Both the position numbers and the translations under genes were made by a program. Shown here piece after piece: positions 16,638-25,664 of a stretch of DNA of 64,000 bases. Position 1 is the stretch's first letter. Every line of letters begins with the position of its first letter. The stretch spans positions 1 to 64,000 of the forward strand of contig NZ_AUCT01000021.1 in assembly GCF_000429905.1 (NCBI RefSeq), written 5' to 3'. The stretch is from Desulfatibacillum aliphaticivorans DSM 15576 (GTDB lineage: Bacteria > Desulfobacterota > Desulfobacteria > Desulfobacterales > Desulfatibacillaceae). A model generated the notes under the pieces. The model had not been told where the DNA came from and ran no database searches. It was given only the letters and a program-made list of their open reading frames with translations.

Positions 16638-19600
16638 TTATCAGGGGCTTTAACATTAACGGGTTTGGCGTCTTTCATCAAACGGAGGCGCAGGGATTAT
16701 CTTCAGGCCTGAATATCTTCCTTGGGGAGAATGAAGCAGGCAAGTCAACCCTCCTGGCCTTTATCAGGGCCGTGCTTTTTGGATTTCCCGCCAACAGGGG
16801 CGGCATCAACACCTATCCGCCTTTACATGGCGGCGCCCATGGGGGAAGCCTTATCCTGGACGGGGCGGAGGGCCCGGTCATTATCACCCGGAGCCCCGGC
16901 TCTTATGGGGGAAATGTATCCGTAGCTTATCCCGGCGGCGCCAAAGGGGGGAGGGACGACCTGCTCCACATGCTTGGGGGAACCACGGCCGCCTTATACA
17001 ATAATGTGTACGCGTTCAGCCTGTCCGAACTGGAAACCCTGCAAAGCCTGACCAACGAAGAGGTGGCTTCGGCCCTGTACGGCGCCAGCCTGGGCGCCGG
17101 AGTGCAATCCCTCTCAAACGCCCGGAAAAAAATCGCGCAAAAAACAGGCGAGTTGTTTAAGCCTTCGGGGAAAAACCCCCTCATCAACCAGACGATCAGC
17201 GAGTTTAAGGAAAACGCAGTTTTTGTCGGTCAGGCGGCCAAAGACGCAGATGTTTATCAGGCCTCTGTGGAGGAGATTAACGGCCTTGGGGAAGCTATGA
17301 AATCCTCCCGGGCGGCCGTCAAAAAATTCCGTGAAGATATTCTTTATTACGAAAAAATCATTAATCTCTGGGACCATTGGATAGCATACTCCCAGGCCAA
17401 AGCCTTTTTAGACGGCCTGCCGCAGGATGCAATCATGCTTCCCGAGGGGTCCCGGCCCGGACTGGAATCCGTCCTGGAAAAAATGGAAGAGGCCGGACGG
17501 GAAATTGTGGTTTTGAAAGAGGAGGCGGCTGCGGAAAAAATCAAGGCGGCGTCTCTGCCTGCGGAGCCCGGCTTGTTGGATTTGGGCGGCGTCATAAACT
17601 CCCTTAACGGAGAGTATGCGCGATTCCGGGAAAATCAGGAGACCTTACAAAGGCTGTCCAACCAATGGGATCAAAAAAATTTGGAGGTCGAAGCCCTGTG
17701 CAAGTCCTTGGGCGAAGGTTGGACCCGGGAGAGGCTGGCGAACAGAAAGGGGGCTCTTTTTTCCAAGCAGGAGTTGGAAGCAAACGACTTGGCGCTGAGC
17801 AGGGCCGCGGAAGCGGCGGAACAGGCCAAGGGGAGAAAATCCATGCGCACGGAGGCTTTGGAAGAGCTTCGCGGCGAGGAGAATCGCCGCAGAGATTCCT
17901 TGGAAAAAGTCGGCGCTCCAGGTCCTGGTTGGGAACCCGCCTTGCAGTCCGGTCAGGATCCCCTGGCGCGAGCCAAAGCCGAGGCCCGGGAACTGTCTGA
18001 TCTGACGGCCCAGGAGCAACGGCTGGCGCAGGAGCAAACGCACCTGGAGCAGCGCATGACCGACGCCGCCGCTTCAGCCTGGAAGCGCAAGAGGGGCGCC
18101 ATGCCCGCTTTTGTATTTATAACCGTCGCAATCTGCTGCCTTGCCTTGTCCCTTGCAAAGCCCGAGCTGCATTTTCTGCTTTACTTAGGCGGGGCGGGAT
18201 TAATCATCTCCTGTTTGATTTTTATCATAAATTCAAAAACTCAACCTTCTACCGCCTTTGTGGAGAAAATGGCCCGTAAAGACCCGGAGTTCGGCCGCAT
18301 GTCGCAGACCGCGGAGGCGCTTGCCAAGAATTTGAAAGCAACAAAAGATAAGATCGAGTCCCTGGCCGCAAGCCTGGATCTTCAAACGCCGGTCTCGCTG
18401 CAGGCGCTTTCCGAATTATTCACCTGCCTGGATAATGAATCCGAACGATACAGGGTATGGTCCGGTCTTTATCAAGGTCTGATGGAAACCGGACAAAAAC
18501 GCGAGGCCGCCGCCTCTCGCCTTCAAGAGGCGGATAGTCTGTATAAAGAAGCGGAGAAAAAACAGACTGAAGCCAATGCCGCCTGGCGCGTCTGGCTGGA
18601 GGAGCAGGGGCTTCCCACTAGCCTGTCGCCCCGATCCGCCAGGGAAGCGCTTGAAAGCATGGAAAAAGGCGCTGAAATTCTGCGACAGGCGTTCAGCCTG
18701 GAGCGGGACATAGCCCAATGCAGCCAGACCATCCAGGAATTTGAAGATAAACTGCACCGTCTGGCTGGGTCTTTGGGCGCGCCCTATCCCCAGCCCGGCA
18801 TGATCCAGGCCATGCTTCAGGATTTATCCGACAGATTGGAAAAAACCCGGAGAAACCTTGCCGTTAAGGAGGAAATCTCCTCGGGCCTGAAAGGCCTGGA
18901 AAGGAAGATCCTGGAGAAAAATCTGGCCTTGGAGCAACTGGCGGAAAAAAGAAAAGGCTTCCTGGCCCAGGCTCAGGCTGAAAACGAAGAAGAATTTCTG
19001 GAAAAATTTCTGATTTCCAGCGAGCGCCGAATTTTTTTGGCAAAATTGGAAAGCTCCGCCGCAGCCATGGGAAATATCTCAGGTGAAAAGGACTTAAGCA
19101 GGCTTTTGAGCTTGCTGGAAACCCTCGACCGCGACGCCTGCCGCATCAAATTGCAGGAAGCCCGGGAGGCGCTGGCTTTGGCTGAGGAGGAATTTGAGTC
19201 TCAAGCCAAACGCTCGGCCGAGCTAAATGCGGGCCTGAAGAACATGGCCTCGGACAAAAAAATCTCCCGGCTTCGGGCGAAGAAGGGGGAGCTTGCAGAG
19301 AAAATGCGCTCCCAGGCTTTGCAATGGGGCGCTTACACCTTGGCGGGCGCCTTTCTGGAACGGGCGGTGGCTGTTTTGGAGCAGGAACAGCAGCCGGAGG
19401 TCATCACCCGGGCCGGGGTTTTGTTCCGGGAAATAACAGACGGACGCTACGAGCGGATATACGCCCCTTTAGGGGAAGGCGGCATTGAGCTGATTATGCA
19501 GGACGGCGTCCGAAAAAGCCCGGCCCAGCTAAGCCGGGGAACGGCTGAACTCCTTTACTTGTGCCTTCGGATGGGATATATTGAATCCCGGTCAGTTCAG

Positions 19601-19810
19601 GGAGCCAACCTGCCAGTCGTCATGGACGACGTCCTGGTGAATTTCGATGCACAACGGGCTTCCCAAGCGGCGAAAGCCATTTCCAGCCTTGCCCGGGGCC
19701 GTCAAGTAATCCTTTTTACCTGCCACAAGCGTTTTGTAGAATTGTTTAAGGGCGGGGCTTCCGATTTGCAATCCTTCATCCTGAACTGCGGTAATATTAT
19801 TCCTGCTTGA
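16634..19810 (+). CDS. YhaN/SbcC/Rad50-like AAA ATPase
   Basis: 1058 aa from the ATG at 16634, which sits after GGAAGGAGG and overlaps the upstream TGA. An upstream in-frame start at 16604 is unnecessary. The N-terminal Walker A GENEAGKST (residues 31-39) and C-terminal signature QLSRGTAELLYL and Walker B LPVVMDDVLVNFD are separated by long coiled coils. In the middle, about residues 488-536, are two hydrophobic segments (AFVFITVAICCLALSLA and FLLYLGGAGLIISCLIFII) that look like transmembrane helices, a trait of the YhaN branch rather than of SbcC. The complex may therefore be membrane-attached. The partner nuclease is encoded immediately upstream. Confidence 0.93.
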   Translation: MIIRGFNINGFGVFHQTEAQGLSSGLNIFLGENEAGKSTLLAFIRAVLFGFPANRGGINTYPPLHGGAHGGSLILDGAEGPVIITRSPGSYGGNVSVAYPGGAKGGRDDLLHMLGGTTAALYNNVYAFSLSELETLQSLTNEEVASALYGASLGAGVQSLSNARKKIAQKTGELFKPSGKNPLINQTISEFKENAVFVGQAAKDADVYQASVEEINGLGEAMKSSRAAVKKFREDILYYEKIINLWDHWIAYSQAKAFLDGLPQDAIMLPEGSRPGLESVLEKMEEAGREIVVLKEEAAAEKIKAASLPAEPGLLDLGGVINSLNGEYARFRENQETLQRLSNQWDQKNLEVEALCKSLGEGWTRERLANRKGALFSKQELEANDLALSRAAEAAEQAKGRKSMRTEALEELRGEENRRRDSLEKVGAPGPGWEPALQSGQDPLARAKAEARELSDLTAQEQRLAQEQTHLEQRMTDAAASAWKRKRGAMPAFVFITVAICCLALSLAKPELHFLLYLGGAGLIISCLIFIINSKTQPSTAFVEKMARKDPEFGRMSQTAEALAKNLKATKDKIESLAASLDLQTPVSLQALSELFTCLDNESERYRVWSGLYQGLMETGQKREAAASRLQEADSLYKEAEKKQTEANAAWRVWLEEQGLPTSLSPRSAREALESMEKGAEILRQAFSLERDIAQCSQTIQEFEDKLHRLAGSLGAPYPQPGMIQAMLQDLSDRLEKTRRNLAVKEEISSGLKGLERKILEKNLALEQLAEKRKGFLAQAQAENEEEFLEKFLISSERRIFLAKLESSAAAMGNISGEKDLSRLLSLLETLDRDACRIKLQEAREALALAEEEFESQAKRSAELNAGLKNMASDKKISRLRAKKGELAEKMRSQALQWGAYTLAGAFLERAVAVLEQEQQPEVITRAGVLFREITDGRYERIYAPLGEGGIELIMQDGVRKSPAQLSRGTAELLYLCLRMGYIESRSVQGANLPVVMDDVLVNFDAQRASQAAKAISSLARGRQVILFTCHKRFVELFKGGASDLQSFILNCGNIIPA

Positions 19811-19946
19811 ATATTTTTCGTCAATAGGCGCTTTGTAAAAAGCAATCTCTTGATTTTTCATCAATTTTTTTGTAGCTTTTTGTATCACCAAGCACCGGAT
19901 CATAGAGCCTCCCCAGGGTTGAGGGAAGGCGTTTACGGGGAATTGT

Positions 19947-20420
19947 ATGTCGCAACCCAAAATTGTGTATGTAAATTCCGATGATACGGCAGTCTTTGTC
20001 TGCCCCAATTGCGGGTCTTCGAAAACCGCTTCCGTCGCCAGATTTAAAAATCAGCGGGGCGCCATTAAAGTCCGTTGCGCCTGTAAAGAGGTGTATCGCA
20101 TCCAGTTGGAGTTCCGTAGATCCTGGAGAAAGCCTACGGAGCTTAACGGCTTGTATACCAAAGTCGGGGACGAAACCATCGGCGGGCGCATGGTGGTTAA
20201 AAACATCTCGCAAGGGGGGGTGGGCTTCCTCACCAAAAGCAAAAACCGGCTGCAGATCGGCGACGTGATCAATCTGAAATTCAATCTGGATGATGCGGAA
20301 AAATCGCAAATCAGAAAAAGAGCCGAAGTCCGGGTAGTGGAGGACCATTACACCGGCTGCCAATTCACGGATATGGCGGGAACTTACGACAAGGCTCTCG
20401 GCTTTTACCTCAAACGCTGA
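19947..20420 (+). CDS. PilZ-domain protein with N-terminal zinc-ribbon-like segment
   Basis: 157 aa. Residues 16-55 contain CPNCG ... RCACK, a short zinc-ribbon-like pattern. The rest is a PilZ-type beta barrel with the KNISQGGVGF segment (cf. [D/N]xSxxG) and an upstream arginine-containing RRSWRKP. PilZ proteins bind cyclic di-GMP and control motility or exopolysaccharide; here the arginine motif is only partly canonical. It stands alone on the plus strand and ends 6 bp from the convergent gene at 20427. Confidence 0.82.
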   Translation: MSQPKIVYVNSDDTAVFVCPNCGSSKTASVARFKNQRGAIKVRCACKEVYRIQLEFRRSWRKPTELNGLYTKVGDETIGGRMVVKNISQGGVGFLTKSKNRLQIGDVINLKFNLDDAEKSQIRKRAEVRVVEDHYTGCQFTDMAGTYDKALGFYLKR

Positions 20421-20426
20421 TCAATC

Positions 20427-22001
20427 TTACAGGTGTTTAAAGTCGAACACCTGGACATGCCTGCCCTCGAAAACGCGCTCTGCGTCTTCGGGGCTGGAAA
20501 TGCCTGCAAGGGCGGATTGCAAGTCGCCCATGGGCTCATGGCCGGAAACCAGGATAATGTTTTCCAGGCCCACTTTCTTGTCCAGCACAAACCAATCCTC
20601 ATTCGGCAGTTCCAAAACATCCCCGGCTTTCAAGCGGCCGCTGTATAATTCGCTGGCAACCTTGCCGGGACCAATGTGAATGACGTGCACATAAGCGTCT
20701 TGATCAACGGACGCCTTCACCTTTAACGCGTCTCCGGATTCCAGCTTCCATCTGGGCTCCATGGCGAACACGTCAGGCCCGGCGGAGCCCAGGGCGCTCA
20801 CCCGGTTTAGCCGGCTGTCGTTCTTTCGGGCGAGCACAGCCAGGCTTCCCGTAGGAAGAATCGGAGGCCGGGGTGAAACAGCCGCCGACTCCGCATCCCG
20901 GGAAACCGGTTGATCGGCATCGTTGTTGGGAATGGCCAAAAAGACGAACAAGGCCAGACAGGCCGTGGCTGCTGCTGCGGCCAGCTTGGGCGTGAAAAAT
21001 GACGATAAACCAGCTTGCAGCGCCTCCAGCCAGGATTTCCTTTCGGGCGCGGGGCGCAAGGCTTTTTCCAAGGCCGGCAACACAGCCGGAGCTGCGTCTT
21101 GCGCCATGGCCTCGCGGGCCGAAGTCCTTACGTCATGGGCCAGATCCATCGCAGCGGAATCCAGCGCCAACGTCTCTATTATCGCGTCTTCCTCGGCCGG
21201 GTCAAGTTCCCCCAAGCCCAGAGCGACCGCCTGCTCCGTCCTTTGGCCGTCCAACTCTTCGTCCCTTGGTTCCATGAGCCGGCGGAAGCCGTTCATTAAA
21301 GGCTCGTCAAGAGCCTCATCTTCCGCTTCGGCGCCAGACGGCGGAATCTCCAGCCATGCTAACGCCTCGTTGTATTCCCTTTCCTTAAACGCAGGCCACA
21401 GGTCCCGGATCATGTGAAAGCAGCCGATGGATTCCCGAAAACGCTCGCCGATGCGCGAAAGGCGCCCGATGAGTTCAGCGGATTCAAGACCCCGGAAAAG
21501 AGCGCCCCCCAGCTCTTCTCGTACGCGGTCCATCATGGCGAATCGCACGACAAATTCGTGTGCAGCCTCCCGGACCTCCAAGGCAAGATCCGGATGGTCT
21601 TCAAACAGCCGTGCGTCTTCCTCCAGGCGCAGAACCTGTTCCAGGTATTCTTCCAAAGAACCGGCCATGGCCCAAACTTCCCCGTTCAAGACCGCCTGCA
21701 TGGCATCCCTGTCGTTTTCAAGGCTTTGGGCCAGGGCTGACTTTGCCTCGTCAAACATTCCTTTCAGAACAGCGCCGTAGCCTGCATAGTCTGCAGGCGC
21801 GCGTTCCTTGATCCTCCTTTGAGCCGCACAACTCCTTGCACGATGGCAAAGAGCGAGCGATAGCACGTATCCCTGGGTGTATCCGGATGGCGGCGCGAGC
21901 CAGGATTGTGCAGCCCACAGGTGGATGCTGGCGTCCTCCGTGGCTTGATCGAACAGATCGTCCCATGAAATGACGGGGGGCGTGTTTGGCGTTGTTTGCA
22001 T
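20427..22001 (-). CDS. Membrane-anchored protein with DUF4384-like C-terminal domain
   Basis: 524 aa. Residues 1-330 are acidic, helical and cytoplasmic, with no recognised motif. A single transmembrane helix lies near residues 340-356 (AAAAATACLALFVFLAIP). The C-terminal 140 residues would be periplasmic and resemble DUF4384: GDALKVKASVDQDAYVHVIHIGP, ASELYSGRLKAGDVLELP. The topology, a long cytoplasmic part, one helix and an outside sensor-like domain, is like that of anti-sigma or stress-sensing proteins. A sigma factor gene lies 1.8 kb away, but no anti-sigma zinc motif is seen. AGGAC precedes the ATG. It is likely co-transcribed with the gene at 22023. Confidence 0.75.
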   Translation of the reverse strand: MQTTPNTPPVISWDDLFDQATEDASIHLWAAQSWLAPPSGYTQGYVLSLALCHRARSCAAQRRIKERAPADYAGYGAVLKGMFDEAKSALAQSLENDRDAMQAVLNGEVWAMAGSLEEYLEQVLRLEEDARLFEDHPDLALEVREAAHEFVVRFAMMDRVREELGGALFRGLESAELIGRLSRIGERFRESIGCFHMIRDLWPAFKEREYNEALAWLEIPPSGAEAEDEALDEPLMNGFRRLMEPRDEELDGQRTEQAVALGLGELDPAEEDAIIETLALDSAAMDLAHDVRTSAREAMAQDAAPAVLPALEKALRPAPERKSWLEALQAGLSSFFTPKLAAAAATACLALFVFLAIPNNDADQPVSRDAESAAVSPRPPILPTGSLAVLARKNDSRLNRVSALGSAGPDVFAMEPRWKLESGDALKVKASVDQDAYVHVIHIGPGKVASELYSGRLKAGDVLELPNEDWFVLDKKVGLENIILVSGHEPMGDLQSALAGISSPEDAERVFEGRHVQVFDFKHL

Positions 22002-22022
22002 AGCGGTCGTCCTGCGAGGAGG

Positions 22023-22799
22023 TTATTGGTAAAGGTCTTCGTATTCGTTGAGATATTGCTTCCAGTTGCCGCCCCCGCGCTTATGGCGCTTTTTCAGGCG
22101 GCGCTTCTTTTTGGCGGATTCCCGGCCCTTGGCGTGCTCCCTGGCCTGGTCTGAACGAGCCTGTTCCAGGCCCCATCCCGCCAGGCTGCACAGGTCCGTA
22201 TTTTTGGCCCGGGCTTCGTTGCGGATTTTTTCCACCTGGATGTCCCGCATTTCCGTAAAACTGACTCCCTCGCTGCCGTAGCAGGTCATCAGGTTGTACG
22301 TCTCCGTCTCTTCCGGAAGCAGGGACGCCTTTAAAACCAAAGGCGCGTCAGGCATCAGGCAAAACATATGGGCTTGTTCGTTGTCGCAATAATAATAGGC
22401 GTACCTGGGAACCTGGCCTCCTTCCATGAGGCACTGCACCAGGGCGTTGCAATAAGCCTGTTCCAACTGCTTCACCGACGCCGGACACCTGTCGAAAAGG
22501 CGGCAGCCTTCCCGGCCGTCGTCGCAGGGCGGATTTTCAGGGCTGAATTTAAAAAAAGGGCAGCCGGCCTTTTCCAGGTCGGCGATGCACCGGCGGATCA
22601 ACTCAATGTCCACGCCGCTGATTCTTTTCCAGGTGGTCTCGTATTGGGTGAGATTGGTAAGGTGCTTGACCGCGTGGCTGCGCAGCTTGGCTGCACGGCG
22701 GAACAGGACGATTCGCAAAGGGCCATGATCCCTGACCCTCGGCGCATCCTGAGTTTCTTCCAGGTCGATCTCAAAAAATCTGGCATGATCGCGCCACAT
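22023..22799 (-). CDS. Protein of unknown function with Cys-rich centre and basic C-terminus
   Basis: 258 aa. The central part has many cysteines (GCPFF, NPPCDD, EGCRLFDRCP, AYCNALVQC, YYYCDN, MFCLM), suggesting a metal centre. The last 60 residues carry a highly basic KKKRRLKKRHKRGGG run typical of nucleic-acid or membrane contact. An AGGAG lies upstream of the ATG. It sits 21 bp ahead of the DUF4384-like gene on the same strand. I do not recognise the family. Confidence 0.75.
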   Translation of the reverse strand: MWRDHARFFEIDLEETQDAPRVRDHGPLRIVLFRRAAKLRSHAVKHLTNLTQYETTWKRISGVDIELIRRCIADLEKAGCPFFKFSPENPPCDDGREGCRLFDRCPASVKQLEQAYCNALVQCLMEGGQVPRYAYYYCDNEQAHMFCLMPDAPLVLKASLLPEETETYNLMTCYGSEGVSFTEMRDIQVEKIRNEARAKNTDLCSLAGWGLEQARSDQAREHAKGRESAKKKRRLKKRHKRGGGNWKQYLNEYEDLYQ

Positions 22800-22869
22800 A
22801 CGAACGGTCTCCTATTGGTTAGATCTGCCTGTTAGTCCCGCCTTGAAATAAAATGGTGACATTTTTTTC

Positions 22870-22897
22870 TTGACGAATGCGTATTGAATACTACACA
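22870..22897 (+). promoter_or_regulatory. Candidate sigma-70-type promoter with internal palindrome
   Basis: TTGACG (22870-22875), 16-bp spacer, TACACA (22892-22897), followed by the ATG at 22930. An 11-bp palindrome GTATT-G-AATAC (22881-22891) sits in the spacer and may be an operator. Only the match itself is evidence. Confidence 0.4.
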
Positions 22898-22929
22898 ATA
22901 CACATCAGAAGCACGCTGCGAGGCATGCC

Positions 22930-23412
22930 ATGACCCAAGACAAAACCCATAAATCCGCCCCCCAAACAGGGGGGACTTGCACCGTCTCCGCCAAATCCAG
23001 GGTTAGAGAGCCGGGGGAAAACCCCAATGGCGCCGTGACCCTGTCCGGGTATGAAATGGAAATATTGCGTTCCCGGGAGCGAGCCCTGGACGCCCAGCGA
23101 GCCGCGGAAGACGCCACCAGAAAGGCCGGAGCCGCCCAGGGGCGCAAGATCGTCCAGTCCGTCCGCCTGAAAAAAGGGGCTGCCCGCGAGGTGGTCTATC
23201 TTACCAATGCGGTTGAGGAGGCTTCCGCTGAAATCCGGGAAAGCGCCCGGCAGGCGCGCCTGTGCATGCTGGAAGCCATGGAAAGCGCCTCAGTGGAGTT
23301 TTCCCGTTTGTTGGACATGGAAGTGCGCCGGTCTTTGGACAACGCTCGGGAGGCGTTGTCCCGCATGGTGGAGGAGCGGGTTCGGGAGGCCGTAAAAAAA
23401 GAAGAGGAATAG
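22930..23412 (+). CDS. Small coiled-coil protein of unknown function
   Basis: 160 aa. A disordered N-terminal 40 residues precedes a long charged helix (EMEILRSRERALDAQRAAEDATRK ..., ending REAVKKEEE) with heptad-like Ala/Leu/Glu/Arg spacing, predicting a coiled coil. No enzymatic motif is present. It is followed 32 bp later by another small helical protein on the same strand, and the two resemble phasin-like or structural pairs in size and composition only. It is divergent from the gene at 22799. Confidence 0.7.
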   Translation: MTQDKTHKSAPQTGGTCTVSAKSRVREPGENPNGAVTLSGYEMEILRSRERALDAQRAAEDATRKAGAAQGRKIVQSVRLKKGAAREVVYLTNAVEEASAEIRESARQARLCMLEAMESASVEFSRLLDMEVRRSLDNAREALSRMVEERVREAVKKEEE

Positions 23413-23444
23413 CCCTGATTACGCCCAAAAAAAGGAGCGCAGCT

Positions 23445-23777
23445 ATGGAGGAAAATCCCCTTAAGCCCGATCAGATGGTGCGCATCATCCAGGAGTCTTT
23501 GGAGCAGACGGTGCGCAGCCTGCAAACCCTTCAGGAAGGGGTGGTTTCGGACATCCGGGAAGCCTGCGGCAAGATTTCCCCAGGCCAGAGCTTTAAGCCG
23601 GGTAACTTTGAGACGGTGGAAAAGGAGCTTGCCGAGCAGCAGGCGCAGATGGTGGAGCGTCTGGAGGAGATAACCAGCGGTCTGGTCAACAACGAGATTT
23701 TTACCGGGGTATCCCAAACCGTGGAAGCAGCCGCCAAAAGTTTTGAAGAGATTTTAAAGAAGTTTTCCGGGGAATGA
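23445..23777 (+). CDS. Small helical protein of unknown function
   Basis: 110 aa from the ATG at 23445, eight bases after AAAGGAG. Longer in-frame starts would overlap the upstream gene in another frame and are rejected. The protein is almost all helix: QMVRIIQESLEQTVRSLQTL, EKELAEQQAQMVERLEEI, EAAAKSFEEILKKFSGE. Two-helix bundle or coiled-coil partner of the preceding 160-aa protein is an inference from adjacency. It is convergent with the sigma factor at 23807. Confidence 0.72.
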   Translation: MEENPLKPDQMVRIIQESLEQTVRSLQTLQEGVVSDIREACGKISPGQSFKPGNFETVEKELAEQQAQMVERLEEITSGLVNNEIFTGVSQTVEAAAKSFEEILKKFSGE

Positions 23778-23806
23778 TGCAATGATGCGCCCAAAACCGG
23801 GAGGGC

Positions 23807-24475
23807 CTATTCAAGCAGGTCTTCCCGGGTGAGCCCGCATTTATTCAATGCCCGGGTGAGAACCGTTTTGAACTTGGCGAGAGATCCGGTTCCGGGGCGC
23901 GAAAACTGTTTTTTCAAGGCATTTGTTTTTTTGTGCAGTTCTTCCTTGGTGAATTTCTCCCCTTGCAATTCCCTTTCAGCCATTTGCTCGTAATTAAGCC
24001 CGGCCAGGTGCATGCGAATCAGGCGGGCGTCCCGGGGAGAAATGTCATCCAGGGACGCCAGGGCCAGGGCCAGGACCTTTTCCCTTTGGCTGCGGATCAG
24101 GGTTTCTTCCGGGCTTTCCTGCAGCCCGGAATTGTTGTCAATATTGGGCTCCTGCACAAAGCGTTCGCGCCTTTTTGCAAAGCGTGCGTTGTGGTCGAGG
24201 ATTCTTCGGTTGAGGATCACCAACAGATAGGTTGAGAGAGAGGCCTTTCCTGCGTAGCTTCCAAGCGCCTTGCGGTTCAGCAGTTCCAGCCAGAAATCGC
24301 TCAGGATTCTTTCGGCTTTATCCTGCGTGGGGGAAAACAGGCGGCGCATGGCGAAACGGAAAAAAAGGTTCTGGTACAACGAGTATAGCTCAAGGATGGC
24401 CTTGTTGTTGCCTTTGGCCAGTTCCCGGCATACCCGCTGCGCCAGATCCAGATCCTTATCAAACCGTGTTCCCAT
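23807..24475 (-). CDS. RNA polymerase sigma factor, sigma-70/ECF-like
   Basis: 222 aa. Region 2 spans about residues 25-95, with ILSDFWLELLNRKALGSYAGKASLSTYLLVILNRRILDHNAR matching the region 2.2-2.4 pattern. A linker precedes a region-4-like part (about 125-205; LALASLDDISPRDARLIRMHLAGLNYEQMAEREL). The region-4 helix-turn-helix is atypical, with an inserted charged segment, so promoter recognition is likely specialised. It lies 23 bp downstream of the parvulin isomerase gene on the same strand, so envelope status may be linked to its expression. No clear anti-sigma is adjacent. There is no good ribosome-binding site. Confidence 0.8.
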   Translation of the reverse strand: MGTRFDKDLDLAQRVCRELAKGNNKAILELYSLYQNLFFRFAMRRLFSPTQDKAERILSDFWLELLNRKALGSYAGKASLSTYLLVILNRRILDHNARFAKRRERFVQEPNIDNNSGLQESPEETLIRSQREKVLALALASLDDISPRDARLIRMHLAGLNYEQMAERELQGEKFTKEELHKKTNALKKQFSRPGTGSLAKFKTVLTRALNKCGLTREDLLE

Positions 24476-24498
24476 ACTGTCTGCCGGATTGCAGTCCG

Positions 24499-25575
24499 CT
24501 ATTTGGTTGCCTTTTGTTCGCCTGCTGCGGAGTCGGGCAAAACGCCGGGGTAGGTGATGGTCGCCTTTTCCTTCAACCCGTTGGCCAGGGTCATCAACTC
24601 CTGCTGCACCCTTTGGGTTTCCAAACCCTTTCTGATTGCCAGCGCCGCGGATTCAAAAGGCCTGACCTCAGCCGGGGTTTTATCGGTCACCTTTATAATA
24701 TGGTAACCGAATTGCGTTTCCACCAAGCTGCTGATTTCCCCCACTTCCATGGAAAAAGCAGCCTTGGAAAACTCGGGCACCATGCGCTCTTTTGTGAAAA
24801 AATTCAAGTCCCCGCCCTTTTCTTTGGACGGACAGGAGGAGTATTCCCGGGCCAGAGCGGCAAAATCCGCTCCGGGCTTCTTGGCTTTCAAAAGGACTTC
24901 CTGAGCCTGTTTCTTAATGGCTTCCTTTTCCTCCGCGGTTTTCGCATCCTTTGTTCCAAACAGGATGTGGCTGGCGCGAACCTCCTCAGGCTTGGTGAAG
25001 CGGCTTTCCAGGTTGTCGTCATAGAATTTGCGGATTTCCGCGTCAGTGACTTTCACTTTTTCAGGAGCTATCGTTTTTACCATTTTTTCCAGGAGATACA
25101 TATGAGCGACTTCAGGTCTTGCGGCGATGCCCGCAATAAACTGATCCCAGGTCTGGCCTTTGGCCTTAAGGTCGCTTTCTTCATATTCCTTTTTGGTTCT
25201 ACCCGAAGCCACTAATTGCAATTCAAGCTGTTCGCTAAGGGCTTTGGCCATCTCTCCGGGGGCGGCCGTGATCTTCCGTTTTTCGATTTCCTGACTAAGG
25301 AGTTCGTCCATAATCAGTTTGTCCAAAACCCTGCCGGAATACTGGCTTTTGAAACGCTGCGCCTGCTCAGGACTCAGTTGCATCCCTTTCGTAGCGTTTA
25401 ACATGCCCTGCATCAGAGCTTGATCCAACTCGGCCTGTGTGATGGATGCGCCGTTAACCACGGCGACCACCTTTTCCGATCCATCGTCCGCGCCGGCCTC
25501 GGCAAGAGCCGCCCCAGGAATGACCCAGGCCAGAAGCATTGCGATAACCAAAGCAGGCATTACAAGTTTTTTCAT
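24499..25575 (-). CDS. Periplasmic peptidyl-prolyl cis-trans isomerase, parvulin/PpiC-SurA type
   Basis: 358 aa. A signal peptide is clear (MKKLVMPALVIAMLLAWVIPGAALA). It is followed by a SurA-N-like helical chaperone segment and a parvulin rotamase domain at about residues 195-300: VRASHILFGTKDAKTAEEK, FAALAREYSSCPSKEKGGDL, FGYHIIKV. It would assist folding of outer-membrane or secreted proteins in the periplasm. The same strand carries the sigma factor 23 bp downstream. It is divergent from xth across a palindrome-rich 200-bp gap. Confidence 0.93.
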   Translation of the reverse strand: MKKLVMPALVIAMLLAWVIPGAALAEAGADDGSEKVVAVVNGASITQAELDQALMQGMLNATKGMQLSPEQAQRFKSQYSGRVLDKLIMDELLSQEIEKRKITAAPGEMAKALSEQLELQLVASGRTKKEYEESDLKAKGQTWDQFIAGIAARPEVAHMYLLEKMVKTIAPEKVKVTDAEIRKFYDDNLESRFTKPEEVRASHILFGTKDAKTAEEKEAIKKQAQEVLLKAKKPGADFAALAREYSSCPSKEKGGDLNFFTKERMVPEFSKAAFSMEVGEISSLVETQFGYHIIKVTDKTPAEVRPFESAALAIRKGLETQRVQQELMTLANGLKEKATITYPGVLPDSAAGEQKATK

Positions 25576-25664
25576 GAACTACCCCGTTTCTTTCTTCTTG
25601 GGATTTAAAAGAGAATGCCCCTCAACAAATGTCAGGACATGGCGACAGCGTTTTATCCCGCGAG

